From Streptomyces sp. NBC_01446 (lineage in GTDB: Bacteria > Actinomycetota > Actinomycetes > Streptomycetales > Streptomycetaceae): a stretch of DNA of 64,000 nt. Of this stretch, positions 16,598-25,437 are shown in pieces (positions within the stretch are counted from its first letter, which is position 1; each line of letters starts with the position of its first letter). The position numbers and the translations under genes were made by a program. The stretch lies in the NCBI RefSeq assembly GCF_026340095.1, contig NZ_JAPEPO010000001.1, positions 4,297,501 through 4,361,500 of the forward strand, written 5' to 3'. The notes beneath the pieces are model-generated. The model searched no databases, was not told the DNA's origin, and was given only the letters and a program-made list of their open reading frames with translations.

Positions 16598-17482
16598 TCA
16601 GCCGGCGCCCCCGGAGGCGGTTGGTGTCGGAGCCTGGGCATAAAGCGTGTCCCGGACGCGCAGGGCTGCCTTGGCAGCCAGGGCCACGGCGCCGTCGGGG
16701 CTGCTCTCCTCGGCCTCCTGGGTGTCGACGGTGACGATGACGGTGCCGATGCGCACCTCGACGGTGTACGACCAGCTCACGCCGCTGTTGGCCGGGTCAT
16801 TCGGGTTGGTGTGCCTCCCGCGTGCCGTGAGGATCGCCTGGTCGCCGAGACCCGTGAGCCGCTCCGCAGCGCGGAACTCCGCCTCCGGCGCACCGTCCGT
16901 GTCCCTCATGTAGCTGGGGCAGGACTTGTGCAGCTGATACTGCAGCTCGAGATAGCGCTTGGCCTGCGAGTCCGGCAAAGAGGCCACCCGCTCGAACCCG
17001 ACGGCCGTACGGCTGGCGTCCCGCTTGCTCGCCTCCTCGCTGGTCATCGGCCGCCGTGCGATGTACTGGGCTCTCGGGCCGTGCAACCCCCGCAGCTCCT
17101 CGAGCAGGCTGTTCACCTGCGCCCCGCAGTCCGCCCAGCCTGCCGACAGCCCCGCCCACTGGTTGATATCGCCCTCGTACACCTCTGCTTTGCTGGTCCC
17201 GGCCGGATGAATCTCCCCGGGCCGCAGCAGCGCGCTCTTGACCTGCGTGACGTTGAACGTCTGCCCATCGGCCGGTGTTCCGTCCACCCCGGCCACCGGG
17301 GGCGACGGCATCGGGAGCGTACTGAGATCCGGTTTCGGGGGCGTGGTGCTGCGCGGCGCTGAGGACGTGACGGAGGGCGGCTTGCTACCGCCGTCTGCGC
17401 CAGGGCCTGTGCTCTTCATGCCGCACCCAGCCGCCATCAGCAAGCCGACGGTCATCGCGCAGCAGGTGACCCGCACTCGCAC
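16598..17482 (-). CDS. Hypothetical lipoprotein
   Basis: A 294-residue predicted lipoprotein of unknown function. The GTG at 17482 is chosen for its GGGGAGGG ribosome-binding site. The signal peptide is basic then hydrophobic and ends in the lipobox LMAAGC, predicting diacylglycerol modification of that Cys. A Ser/Pro/Thr linker follows, then a soluble domain with four Cys or Trp-rich spots (WADCGAQ, KSCPSYM). The C-terminal half resembles surface proteins of unknown function. It faces the transglycosylase gene at 17732 across a divergent promoter gap. Confidence 0.8.
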   Translation of the reverse strand: MRVRVTCCAMTVGLLMAAGCGMKSTGPGADGGSKPPSVTSSAPRSTTPPKPDLSTLPMPSPPVAGVDGTPADGQTFNVTQVKSALLRPGEIHPAGTSKAEVYEGDINQWAGLSAGWADCGAQVNSLLEELRGLHGPRAQYIARRPMTSEEASKRDASRTAVGFERVASLPDSQAKRYLELQYQLHKSCPSYMRDTDGAPEAEFRAAERLTGLGDQAILTARGRHTNPNDPANSGVSWSYTVEVRIGTVIVTVDTQEAEESSPDGAVALAAKAALRVRDTLYAQAPTPTASGGAG

Positions 17483-17731
17483 AAGCCCTCCCCAGGAACG
17501 ATCGGACCCGTCACTGCAAGCCCTCAAGTGACCTCGATACTCAAGTACATCGCCTGCTCAAACAAGCGCGCGACTTCCCAGGTCGGCAGACAAGCGACGT
17601 CGCTACGCGCGATCAGAGTCATGGCGTGGTCGCCGAAGATGCGGATCAAGTTTTCCGAGTAAGGAGATGGTCCACCCCGCCTGACGGGCCCGCATCTAGA
17701 CTGATGGCCTTGCGACGGAGGGCGGTTGACG

Positions 17732-18754
17732 GTGCGTAAGGCGTGGGTCGTCGGGGGCGCGCTCGCCGCCGGAGGGACCGGGTTCGTGACGCTGCTGGTC
17801 GTCGGTACGTTCATGGCCGCAGGCAGTCTCGCGAGCGGGGTCGGCAAGGGGGCCGTGGGGCTCGCCAAGGGCGCCGTGCCCAGCGCGTACCAGTCGATCG
17901 TGCAGGAGTGGGGGAACCTCTGCCCCGCGATCAATCCGGCGCTGCTCGCCGCGCAGTTGTATCAGGAGAGCGGGTTCAACCCGAACGCGAAGAGCCCGGC
18001 GAAGGCGCTCGGGATAGCGCAGTTCATCCCGGGGACGTGGGCCGCGCACGGGGTCGACGGGGACGGGGACGGGGACCGGGACATCTGGGATCCGAAGGAC
18101 GCCATTCCGTCCGCGGCCTCGTACGACTGCTCGCTCGCCAAGTACGTGAAGGACGCGCCGGGCAATCAGACCGAGAACATGCTCGCCGCGTACAACGCGG
18201 GCGCGTACGCCGTCATCAAGTACGGAGGCGTGCCGCCGTACCGCGAGACGCAGAACTACGTGAAGACGATCACGAACCTGGAGAAGAGCTTCGCCCGGCC
18301 GGTCGGCCGGGTGCAGCCGTCGCAGCAGGCGGCGGGTGCCATCTACTACGCGCAGAAGAAGCTCGGGACCGAGTATCTGTGGGGCGGGAACGGGACCGCC
18401 GATCAGGGCGGCCGGTTCGACTGCTCGGGGCTGACGCTCGCCGCGTACCGGGAGGTCGGGATCGAGCTGCCACGTGTCGCGAACGACCAGTACAACGCCG
18501 GGCCGCATCCCAAGCGGGACGAGCTGCTGCCGGGGGATCTCGTTTTCTTCTCGGACGATCTCACCGACAGCCGTGCGATCCGGCACGTCGGGATCTATGT
18601 GGGCGGCGGCTACATGATCGACGCGCCGCGTCCGGGTGCCGTGATCCGGTTCGACCCGGTCGACACACCCGACTATTTCGGGGCGACGAGGGTGACCGAA
18701 GATGGTGCGAAGGCCGTGCCGAGCGAGAGGCCGGACGGAAACCCCCAAGTGTGA
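17732..18754 (+). CDS. Bifunctional lytic transglycosylase / NlpC-P60 endopeptidase (VirB1-like)
   Basis: A 340-residue cell-wall hydrolase starting at GTG 17732, 9 bases after GGAGGG. An N-terminal membrane anchor (about 5-35) precedes an SLT domain with catalytic Glu in QLYQESGFNPNAKS and the GIAQFIPGTW motif. A C-terminal NlpC/P60 domain follows, with catalytic Cys in RFDCSGLTLAAY and His in IRHVGIYVGGG. The combination is typical of VirB1/TcpG-like enzymes that open peptidoglycan for Gram-positive type IV secretion. It lies 4.3 kb from the VirB2-like gene on the opposite strand. Confidence 0.93.
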   Translation: MRKAWVVGGALAAGGTGFVTLLVVGTFMAAGSLASGVGKGAVGLAKGAVPSAYQSIVQEWGNLCPAINPALLAAQLYQESGFNPNAKSPAKALGIAQFIPGTWAAHGVDGDGDGDRDIWDPKDAIPSAASYDCSLAKYVKDAPGNQTENMLAAYNAGAYAVIKYGGVPPYRETQNYVKTITNLEKSFARPVGRVQPSQQAAGAIYYAQKKLGTEYLWGGNGTADQGGRFDCSGLTLAAYREVGIELPRVANDQYNAGPHPKRDELLPGDLVFFSDDLTDSRAIRHVGIYVGGGYMIDAPRPGAVIRFDPVDTPDYFGATRVTEDGAKAVPSERPDGNPQV

Positions 18755-18988
18755 CGTGGCCGGAACTCTCCGTCAGAGCCCTGCCCTGAGCTGCGGCTTC
18801 GTGTCTCTCTTCGATAACGTCTGCGTGATCATTCAGTGGATTGTGGAACGAAGGAGAGGGGACCGTGCGTTCCTTTTCCTGAGCGATCGCGGATCGACGA
18901 AGACCGCGGATCTATGACCACGGGGGTGGACGAGCGGCGCACGACAGTGTGCGCCCACTGAGCAGCAAGACGAAGGGGCCGCGGCGAG

Positions 18989-19708
18989 ATGGCTGGACTG
19001 GCTGGACTCTCGGCACTCGGGGCCTCCGGGTCCAACCCCGACGTCGGTCTGCTCTACGACATCAACGGCCTGGCGAAGGACGCCCCCGGCTGGGTCGACA
19101 GCACCATGGCGTTCGTCGGTGAGTACGGGCTGCTGCTCGCGCTCGTGCTGCTCACGCTGTGGTGCTGGTGGGGCGTGCGGAAGCGGGACTCGCTCGACGA
19201 CGCCGCCTCGTCCGTCGCCTCCGTCGTCTGGGCGCCGCTCGCCGCCGGGATCGCCGTCCTGGTGAACGTGCCGATCCGCAGTTTCGTCGAACGGCCCAGG
19301 CCCTTCACCGACCACGACGGCCTCGACGTCCTGGTCAGCGGCAAGTCGGACTTCTCCTTCGTCAGCGATCACGCGACGCTCGCCATGGCCATCGGCGCCG
19401 GCCTCTTCGTCGCCCACCGAAAGTTCGGGCTCATCGGGCTGGGGCTCGCGGTGCTCGAAGGGTTCTGCCGGGTCTTCATGGGCGTGCACTACCCGACGGA
19501 CGTCGTCGGCGGATTCGCCCTCGGCACGGCGGTGGCGCTGCTCCTGTCGCCGCTCGCGTCCGCGCTGCTCACCCCGCTGGCGCGCGCCGTCGGTCGCACG
19601 ACGCGGCTGCGGTGGCTGGTGTGGTCGCCTAGCGCTGCTTCGCCGGCTCGGGAGGCGGTGGAGGTTCCTGAGGCCCGGGAGTCCGAAGAGCGGGATCTGG
19701 CCGCTTAG
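18989..19708 (+). CDS. PAP2-family phosphatase (undecaprenyl-diphosphatase-like)
   Basis: A 239-residue membrane phosphatase with about five helices. The three acid-phosphatase motifs are visible: RSFVERPRPF, SFVSDHATLAMA (histidine nucleophile region) and CRVFMGVHYPTDVVGG. The likely substrate is undecaprenyl diphosphate or another lipid phosphate, acting at the outer face of the membrane. The charged C-terminus (about 215-239) overlaps a small convergent gene by 80 bases. The upstream gap 18755-18988 holds no gene. Confidence 0.88.
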   Translation: MAGLAGLSALGASGSNPDVGLLYDINGLAKDAPGWVDSTMAFVGEYGLLLALVLLTLWCWWGVRKRDSLDDAASSVASVVWAPLAAGIAVLVNVPIRSFVERPRPFTDHDGLDVLVSGKSDFSFVSDHATLAMAIGAGLFVAHRKFGLIGLGLAVLEGFCRVFMGVHYPTDVVGGFALGTAVALLLSPLASALLTPLARAVGRTTRLRWLVWSPSAASPAREAVEVPEARESEERDLAA

Positions 19709-19913
19709 CCTCTTCGGCCGCACGTCGGCACAGGAGGGCGGTGCCGCCGCCGGCGGCCGCGAGCGCCACGGCGCCGGACGTGACCGCGAGGGAGCCCGAA
19801 GCGGGGTGGTCCGAGCCGTCGTCGGTGACGGCGGCGATCGTGACGCCCACGGCGAGCGCGACTGCGGCGAGCGCGAAGACGGCGGCTATGCGGGGTATCC
19901 GGGGCTTGTTCAT
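19629..19913 (-). CDS. Small membrane protein of unknown function
   Basis: A 94-residue protein with two hydrophobic helices (about 8-30 and 42-62) and a proline-rich, charged tail (PQEPPPPPEPAKQR). Its 3' end overlaps the PAP2 gene in antisense. Third-position G/C bias is good in the unique part. Function is not recognised. Confidence 0.6.
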   Translation of the reverse strand: MNKPRIPRIAAVFALAAVALAVGVTIAAVTDDGSDHPASGSLAVTSGAVALAAAGGGTALLCRRAAEEAKRPDPALRTPGPQEPPPPPEPAKQR

Positions 19914-20027
19914 GGTTCCAGCGGAACGCTGCGCTGTGCTTTGGGCCAGTTGAGGGCGTGTCGGGTGAGCCGTACGTGTCGCATACCGCTGGAACGGTCG
20001 TGTGTACGTGGGAGCCGGTGAGGGCCT

Positions 20028-20065
20028 GTCGCGCGGTTCCCCGCGCCCCTGACGGGGCGCGTCGG
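20028..20065. terminator. Stem-loop after the FAD oxidoreductase gene
   Basis: The arms cgcgcccc (20042-20049) and ggggcgcg (20054-20061) form a tight hairpin just past the stop at 20074 (minus-strand transcription). The preceding gcgcggttccccgcgcccct matches a sequence widely dispersed in Streptomyces intergenic regions. Confidence 0.65.
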
Positions 20066-20073
20066 ACGCGGGC

Positions 20074-21642
20074 TCAGAGTGCCTGCGGGAACGTGAAGAA
20101 GCGGTTCGGGTCGTACTGCTTCTTGACCGTCGTCAGGCGCGCGGCCGCGTCGCCGTAGTACGCCTTGCGCCAGTCCGTCAGCGTCGGGTCCGTGTAGTTC
20201 TGGTACGCCGCCCCCGACGCGTACGGGCGCATCGCCGCGTGGGTGGAATCGAGCCAGCCGCGGGCCGTGGAGCCGGACGTTCCGGCCCGCCAGGACACGA
20301 TGTACTGCGCGAGCATCCGGGAGCGCCGGTGCACGAAGGCGGTGGCGGTCGGGTCGACGCGGTTGATCGCCCCGCCGAGCGCGGTCAGCGCGATGCTGCC
20401 GGCGCCCGAGGTGACGTTCTCCATCTTGGCGAACATGGCGCGGATGCCGGCCGAGGAGAGGGAGCGGTCGAAGAAGTCCGAGCGGGCCGCGTACGTCTCG
20501 CGCCCCAGCGCCCCCTGCGTGCTGCGCCCCGGGGTGGTGCCCGGCAGGTGGCACATCGCGTCCTCGGCGAACGCCGAGCAGCCCGCGTACACCTCCATCG
20601 ACTCCTCGTAGGAGCGCCGCTTGAGGGAGACGTTCGACGCGGGGCCGGGGCCGCCGGGGCCGTCGGCGAGGCGGTCGACGGCGTTCTGGAGTTCGCGGTA
20701 CGTGCCGAGGGAGAACGCGGCGATCGTGATGGTCGGCCGGCCGCCCACCGCGTTGGCTATGTGGCAGGACGACCAGATCTCGTCGGGCTGCGAGGGGCCC
20801 CACTCCTGCCAGGCCTTGAGGACGGCCGTGGCCTTCGACCAGGGCCAGGTCATGTACGCGGAGACGGCCTGCGGGGCGGGGTGCGTGCGGAAGCGGAGCT
20901 CGGTGACCACGCCGAAGTTGCCGTTGCCCGCACCGCGCAGGGCCCAGAACAGGTCCTTGTTCTCGCTCTTGTTCGCGACGACCTGCTTGCCGTCCGCCGT
21001 GATCAGCGTGGCCTGGGTGAGGCTGTCGCAGGTCAGGCCGTAGGCGCGGGAGACGACGCCGTGGCCGCCGCCGAGGGTGAGGCCGGAGACACCGACGGTG
21101 GGGCAGGAGCCGGCCGGTATGGTGACGCCCTTCGCGGCGAGCGCGCGGTACACGTCGATGAGCTTGGCGCCCGCGCCCACCACGGCCTCGCTCCCAAAGG
21201 CCCTGATCGCGGAGAGCTTGGACACGTCCAGGATCAGGCGGCCGTCGCCGGACGACCAGCCCGCGTACGAGTGGCCGCCGTTGCGGATCGAGACGGGCAC
21301 GTGGTGGGCCCGCGCGTAGGCGAGCGTGGTGCGGATGTCGTCGGGGTGGGCGACGTAGGCGACGGCGGTCGGCTTCAGGCTGTCGAAGCGGGTGTTGTAG
21401 AGCTGGCGCGCGGCCGCCCACTTGGCCTGGCCGGGGGTGACGAGGGTGCCGTCGAGGTCCTTGGCGAGTGCCTTGAGGTTCGCCGCGGCGGAGGCGCTCG
21501 CGCTGGTGGTGCGGATGGGCGCGCTGGTCGTCGCGCTGGGCGTGGTCCGCCCGCCGGCCCCCGCCGAGCCGGTGCTGCATGCCGTGGCCGCGCCTGCCGT
21601 GACGGTGGCCGCGCCGACTGCGATGAACGTACGCCGATCCAT
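20074..21642 (-). CDS. Tat-exported FAD-linked oxidoreductase (BBE-like)
   Basis: A 522-residue flavoenzyme. The N-terminus MDRRTFIAVGAATV carries the twin-arginine motif and ends in AATACSTGS, so it is probably a Tat-exported lipoprotein. The FAD_binding_4 domain (about 85-260) includes RNGGHSYAGWS, where His could bind FAD covalently, and GAGNGNFGVVTELRFR. The C-terminal berberine-bridge-like segment ends YDPNRFFTFPQAL. Members oxidise sugars, alkaloids or secondary metabolites; the substrate here is unknown. It is divergent from a lipoprotein gene. Confidence 0.92.
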   Translation of the reverse strand: MDRRTFIAVGAATVTAGAATACSTGSAGAGGRTTPSATTSAPIRTTSASASAAANLKALAKDLDGTLVTPGQAKWAAARQLYNTRFDSLKPTAVAYVAHPDDIRTTLAYARAHHVPVSIRNGGHSYAGWSSGDGRLILDVSKLSAIRAFGSEAVVGAGAKLIDVYRALAAKGVTIPAGSCPTVGVSGLTLGGGHGVVSRAYGLTCDSLTQATLITADGKQVVANKSENKDLFWALRGAGNGNFGVVTELRFRTHPAPQAVSAYMTWPWSKATAVLKAWQEWGPSQPDEIWSSCHIANAVGGRPTITIAAFSLGTYRELQNAVDRLADGPGGPGPASNVSLKRRSYEESMEVYAGCSAFAEDAMCHLPGTTPGRSTQGALGRETYAARSDFFDRSLSSAGIRAMFAKMENVTSGAGSIALTALGGAINRVDPTATAFVHRRSRMLAQYIVSWRAGTSGSTARGWLDSTHAAMRPYASGAAYQNYTDPTLTDWRKAYYGDAAARLTTVKKQYDPNRFFTFPQAL

Positions 21643-21972
21643 GGACGCCTCCCGTTGGTTCCCGGGGTACGAGACGTCTCCGGGAAGCGCGGGGTTCCAC
21701 GCCGGGCGGTCGGGTCAGGGGCGGGCCGTGTGCTCCTCGGCGTCGGTTCTCGCCTTCGAGCGGGCTCTGCGGGAGGGGCCACGCCAGCCGCACGTGCAGC
21801 GGGCGAGGCAGAAGCGGCCTTGTTCGGCCGTGGTCGTTCGGTGGGTCTCGGGGAGTTCGGACTGCTCTTGTGCCACAGCTCAACGGTACGCGTGACGGGT
21901 GCAGGCAACTGTCGTTATCCGGTCAACAGCGGGGCCGCGGACGCTCGGACAGGGCTTGGGGGCAGACAGGCG
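21643..21972. promoter_or_regulatory. Divergent intergenic region
   Basis: About 330 bases between the FAD oxidoreductase (minus) and a lipoprotein gene (plus). It must carry both promoters; no clear operator palindrome or small gene was recognised. Confidence 0.5.
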
Positions 21973-22830
21973 ATGGTGCAGCACGAACGCGCAGCACGGG
22001 CGGTCGCGGCGGCCGCGACGGTCGGACTGATGGGCCTCGCCACCGGCTGTTCGGCCGCCGCCGAGGCGGACAACGAGAGCCCGGCCCAGTCCGCCGCCGC
22101 CGTGCACGACGCGGCCGACCGCCTGGTCAGGGAGGGCAGTTCCAAGGCCCGTACGTCCATGGAGATGGCGAGCGGCGGGACCCGCGTCACGATCAGGGGC
22201 GAGGGCGTCTACGACTACCGGGCGCGTGTCGGGCGGCTGAAGGTCGTGCTTCCGCAGGATCCTTCCGGCGCCGAGGAGCACCGGCCCATCACCGAACTTC
22301 TCGCGCCCGGCGCGCTGTACATGAAGAACAGGGGCGCGGGGGTGCCCGCCGACAAGTGGGTGCGGGTCGACACGGCCACCATGTCGGACGGGAACCTGGT
22401 CACGGGCGGGGCCACGGATCCGCTGGCCGCCGCCGAACTGCTGCGGGGCGCGCGCAAGGTGACGTATGTGGGGGAGAGCGAGCTCGCCGGGACGGAGGTC
22501 CGGCACTACCGCGGGACCATCGACATGGCGGCCGCCGCCCGTGCCGCCTCCCCGGCCAGCCGGCCGTCGCTGGCGGCCGCGGCGAAAGGGTTCGCCAAGG
22601 ACCAGGTGCCGTTCGACGTGTACCTCGACGACGAGGGCAGGATCAGGAAGGTGCGCCACCGGTTCAGCTTCGTGAATACGAAGGTGACGGCTTCGGTGAA
22701 GGGGAAGGGCGGGAAGAGGGAGGTCGTCGATGTGGCGTCCACCACTCTTCTCGACGGCTTCGGGATTTCGGCGAATATCGAACTTCCCGACACAAAGGAC
22801 ATCTTCGCCGGGAAGATCGCCGAGAATTAG
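21973..22830 (+). CDS. Hypothetical lipoprotein (LppX/LprG-like layout)
   Basis: A 285-residue predicted lipoprotein. The signal peptide ends with the lipobox LATGCSAAAE, and the mature part of about 255 residues has the alternating beta pattern (TRVTIRGEGVYDY, KWVRVDTATM, EVRHYRGTIDM) seen in LppX/LprG/LprF-type actinobacterial lipoproteins that carry lipids. That assignment is by appearance only. The start is the ATG at 21973; the frame is open far upstream but only as an antisense shadow of the oxidoreductase gene. Confidence 0.82.
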   Translation: MVQHERAARAVAAAATVGLMGLATGCSAAAEADNESPAQSAAAVHDAADRLVREGSSKARTSMEMASGGTRVTIRGEGVYDYRARVGRLKVVLPQDPSGAEEHRPITELLAPGALYMKNRGAGVPADKWVRVDTATMSDGNLVTGGATDPLAAAELLRGARKVTYVGESELAGTEVRHYRGTIDMAAAARAASPASRPSLAAAAKGFAKDQVPFDVYLDDEGRIRKVRHRFSFVNTKVTASVKGKGGKREVVDVASTTLLDGFGISANIELPDTKDIFAGKIAEN

Positions 22831-22927
22831 CCGTCCGGAAATGGTCCGTCCGTGCCATGCGCGGCGCGTAGGCCGCTCCCTACTCTAGGAAGTCGGTTAC
22901 GGCTACGGCTTACGGCTGGAAGAGGTG

Positions 22928-23128
22928 ATGAGCGTGGCTCCGGTGGGCGGCACGGCGGTTCATGACCACGTCGCCCTCGCCGAGATCGAGCTGTGCGGTG
23001 AATTGATCATCGCGGCGTCCGCCGCGGATGAGGACCGGCTCAGTGCGGACCGTATCGACGAGGTGCTGAGGGTCGCCGAGGAGCGGTGGCCCCGGGACGA
23101 GGACCCCGGGGAGGTCCTGAACCCGTGA
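22928..23128 (+). CDS. Small hypothetical protein
   Basis: A 66-residue acidic protein without transmembrane segments. The text HDHVALAEIELCGELIIAAS followed by a helix-rich stretch and DEDPGEVLNP is reminiscent of small conserved Streptomyces proteins of unknown role. Starts at 22925 (GTG), 22928 (ATG) or 22934 (GTG) are all near AGAGG, so the exact start is uncertain. It converges with csoR, and a hairpin follows the stop. Confidence 0.65.
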   Translation: MSVAPVGGTAVHDHVALAEIELCGELIIAASAADEDRLSADRIDEVLRVAEERWPRDEDPGEVLNP

Positions 23129-23157
23129 GGGGCGCGGCCGGCTGTCCGGCGCGCCCC
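23129..23157. terminator. Hairpin between small ORF and csoR
   Basis: The arms ggggcgcggccgg and ccggcgcgcccc pair with one bulged base around a short loop. It lies directly after the stop at 23128 and can terminate convergent transcripts. Confidence 0.7.
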
Positions 23158-23213
23158 GGCTCCGGGTCACGTATCTCACAGGGGCAGGGCGCGCGGTGCG
23201 CGGCCCGGGCGTC

Positions 23214-23564
23214 TCAGGTGCGCAGCATCCGCGCGATCGCCTTCGTCGCCTCCTCGACCTTCGCGTCGATCTCGTCGCCGCCCTTGACCGCCGCGTCGGC
23301 GACGCAGTGGCGCAGGTGCTCCTCGAGGAGCTGGAGCGCGAAGGACTGGAGGGCCTTGGTGGAAGCGGAGACCTGCGTGAGTATGTCGATGCAGTAGACG
23401 TCCTCGTCGACCATGCGCTGCAGGCCCCGGATCTGGCCCTCGATGCGACGCAGGCGCTTGAGGTGCTCGGCCTTCTGGTGGTGGTACCCGTGGATTCCAC
23501 GGTCGTGGTCCGTCACGTTCTCGCCGTCGTGGTCGGTCACGATCTCGGTCGCTTCCGTGGTCAT
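23214..23564 (-). CDS. csoR: CsoR-family copper-sensing repressor
   Basis: A 116-residue all-helical repressor. The Cu(I)-binding Cys-His-Cys set is visible: Cys in DEDVYCIDIL, then His and Cys in LLEEHLRHCV. The preceding HLKRLRRIEGQIRGLQRMV is the family signature. The start is preceded by GGGAGGA, and a CsoR-type palindrome lies 16 bases upstream of it, so it is probably autoregulated. Its copper-export targets (copA/copZ) are not in this window, a layout also known for S. lividans csoR. Confidence 0.94.
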   Translation of the reverse strand: MTTEATEIVTDHDGENVTDHDRGIHGYHHQKAEHLKRLRRIEGQIRGLQRMVDEDVYCIDILTQVSASTKALQSFALQLLEEHLRHCVADAAVKGGDEIDAKVEEATKAIARMLRT

Positions 23565-23579
23565 CGCGTCCTCCCGTTG

Positions 23580-23598
23580 TATACCCCTAGTGGGTATA
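23580..23598. promoter_or_regulatory. CsoR operator
   Basis: An inverted repeat TATACCC-ctagt-GGGTATA, matching the known CsoR operator type (ATACCC...GGGTAT). It is positioned just upstream of csoR, where binding would block its promoter; release by Cu(I) is the known mechanism. Confidence 0.88.
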
Positions 23599-23752
23599 TG
23601 GTACCGAATTCCGAGGGGGTCCGACGGGTTCGCGGGACCCCGTGCTCATCACAGTGTCTGATGGGCGACACTGGGGTATTGCCGGTTAGCCGTGGCCGGA
23701 TGATGCGCCTAGCATCAGCCTGACCGAATCCAAAGCACCCCGAGGACCCCAC

Positions 23753-24373
23753 GTGCGCTTTCGTCTGACCCCCAGGGAGACGAGCTTCTACGACATGTTT
23801 GCCGCATCCGCGGACAACATCGTCACGGGCTCGAAACTCCTGATGGAACTGCTCGGGGCGGATTCCTCCGCCCGGGCCGAGATCGCGGAGCGGATGCGGG
23901 CAGCGGAACACGCCGGTGACGACGCCACCCACGCGATTTTCCACCAACTGAACTCCTCGTTCATCACGCCCTTCGACCGCGAGGACATCTACAAGCTCGC
24001 GTCGTCCCTCGACGACATCATGGACTTCATGGAGGAGGCCGTCGACCTCGTCGTCCTCTACCAGGTCGAAGAGCTTCCCAAGGGTGTGGAGCAGCAGATC
24101 GAGGTTCTGGCGCGCGCGGCCGTGCTGACGGCCGAGGCCATGCCGAACCTGCGGACCATGGACAACCTCACCGAGTACTGGATCGAGGTCAACCGCCTCG
24201 AGAACCAGGCCGACCAGATCCACCGCAAGCTGCTCGCGCAACTCTTCAATGGCAAGTACGACGCCATGGAGGTCCTGAAGCTCAAGCAGATCGTGGATGT
24301 GCTCGAAGAGGCGGCGGATGCCTTCGAGCACGTGGCGAACACGGTGGAGACCATCGCCGTCAAGGAGTCCTGA
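23753..24373 (+). CDS. DUF47 / PhoU-like phosphate transport accessory protein
   Basis: A 206-residue all-helical protein starting at GTG 23753. Acidic and hydrophobic heptads (for example EDIYKLASSLDDIMDFMEEAVDLV) match PhoU/DUF47 proteins, which bind metal clusters and regulate Pit transporters. It is followed after 9 bases by the Pit gene, the standard DUF47-pit pair. It should act at the cytoplasmic face of the transporter. Confidence 0.93.
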   Translation: MRFRLTPRETSFYDMFAASADNIVTGSKLLMELLGADSSARAEIAERMRAAEHAGDDATHAIFHQLNSSFITPFDREDIYKLASSLDDIMDFMEEAVDLVVLYQVEELPKGVEQQIEVLARAAVLTAEAMPNLRTMDNLTEYWIEVNRLENQADQIHRKLLAQLFNGKYDAMEVLKLKQIVDVLEEAADAFEHVANTVETIAVKES

Positions 24374-24382
24374 GGCCCTCTC

Positions 24383-25381
24383 ATGGACACCTTCGCACTG
24401 ATCGTGACGATTGGCGTCGCGCTCGGATTCACGTATACGAACGGCTTTCACGACTCGGCGAACGCGATTGCCACGTCGGTCTCCACGCGTGCGCTGACGC
24501 CTCGGGCGGCGCTCGCGATGGCCGCGGTGATGAACCTCGCCGGTGCCTTCATGGGCAGCGGTGTCGCCAAGACCGTGAGTGAGGGGATCATCGCCACGCC
24601 CGAGGGCAGCAAGGGGATGGGCATCCTCTTCGCCGCGCTCGTCGGCGCGATCATCTGGAACCTGGTCACCTGGTACTTCGGGCTGCCGTCCTCGTCGTCG
24701 CACGCGCTGTTCGGCGGCATGGTCGGTGCGGCGCTCGCGGGCGGGACGGCCGTCCACTGGTCCGGCGTGCTCGACAAGATCGTCATCCCGATGCTCACTT
24801 CGCCGGTGGTCGGTCTGATCGTCGGCTATCTCGTCATGTGCGCGATCCTGTGGCTGTTCCGGCGGTCCAACCCGCACAAGGCCAAGCGCGGCTTCCGTAT
24901 CGCGCAGACGGTGTCGGCGGCCGGCATGGCGCTCGGCCACGGTCTGCAGGACGCGCAGAAGACGATGGGCGTCGTGGTGATGGCCCTCGTCATCTCCGGG
25001 CACGAGACCTACAGCGACCCGATCCCGGTCTGGGTCAAGCTCGTCTGCGCGCTGATGCTGTCCCTCGGTACGTACGCGGGTGGCTGGCGCATCATGCGGA
25101 CCCTCGGACGCAAGATCATCGAGCTCGACCCGCCGCAGGGTTTCGCGGCGGAGACGACCGGTGCGTCGATCATGTTCGGCTCGGCGTTCCTGTTCCACGC
25201 GCCGATCTCGACGACGCACGTCATCACCTCGGCGATCATGGGCGTGGGCGCCACCAAGCGCGTGAAGGCGGTCCGCTGGGGCGTCGCCAAGAACATCGTC
25301 CTCGGCTGGTTCATCACCATGCCGGCCGCTGCGCTGGTCGCGGCGGCGAGCTATTGGGTCGTGAATCTCGCGTTCGGCTGA
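24383..25381 (+). CDS. pit: Low-affinity inorganic phosphate transporter (Pit family)
   Basis: A 332-residue membrane protein with about ten helices. The two PiT signatures are present: GFHDSANAIATSVSTRAL in the N-terminal half and FHAPISTTHVITSAIMG in the C-terminal half, along with NLVTWYFGLPSSSSHALFGG. It imports metal-phosphate by proton symport. It forms an operon with the DUF47 gene. Its last 66 bases are duplicated 125 bases downstream. A paralogue in Streptomyces is PhoP-controlled; no PHO box is evident here. Confidence 0.95.
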   Translation: MDTFALIVTIGVALGFTYTNGFHDSANAIATSVSTRALTPRAALAMAAVMNLAGAFMGSGVAKTVSEGIIATPEGSKGMGILFAALVGAIIWNLVTWYFGLPSSSSHALFGGMVGAALAGGTAVHWSGVLDKIVIPMLTSPVVGLIVGYLVMCAILWLFRRSNPHKAKRGFRIAQTVSAAGMALGHGLQDAQKTMGVVVMALVISGHETYSDPIPVWVKLVCALMLSLGTYAGGWRIMRTLGRKIIELDPPQGFAAETTGASIMFGSAFLFHAPISTTHVITSAIMGVGATKRVKAVRWGVAKNIVLGWFITMPAAALVAAASYWVVNLAFG

Positions 25382-25437
25382 CCGCGGGTGGAGTGATGCG
25401 GCTGGGGTCCGGGGGTCGTCCCCCGGGTTGATGCGGT

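Noticed and set aside
6189..18754. Integrative conjugative element
   Set aside because: No integrase, relaxase, attachment-site duplication, replication or Tra-type FtsK pump is visible, and flanking genes look like core chromosome.
20239..21972. Long open frame upstream of and fused to the lipoprotein at 21973
   Set aside because: It is the antisense shadow of the FAD oxidoreductase; the lipoprotein has its own ATG and signal peptide.
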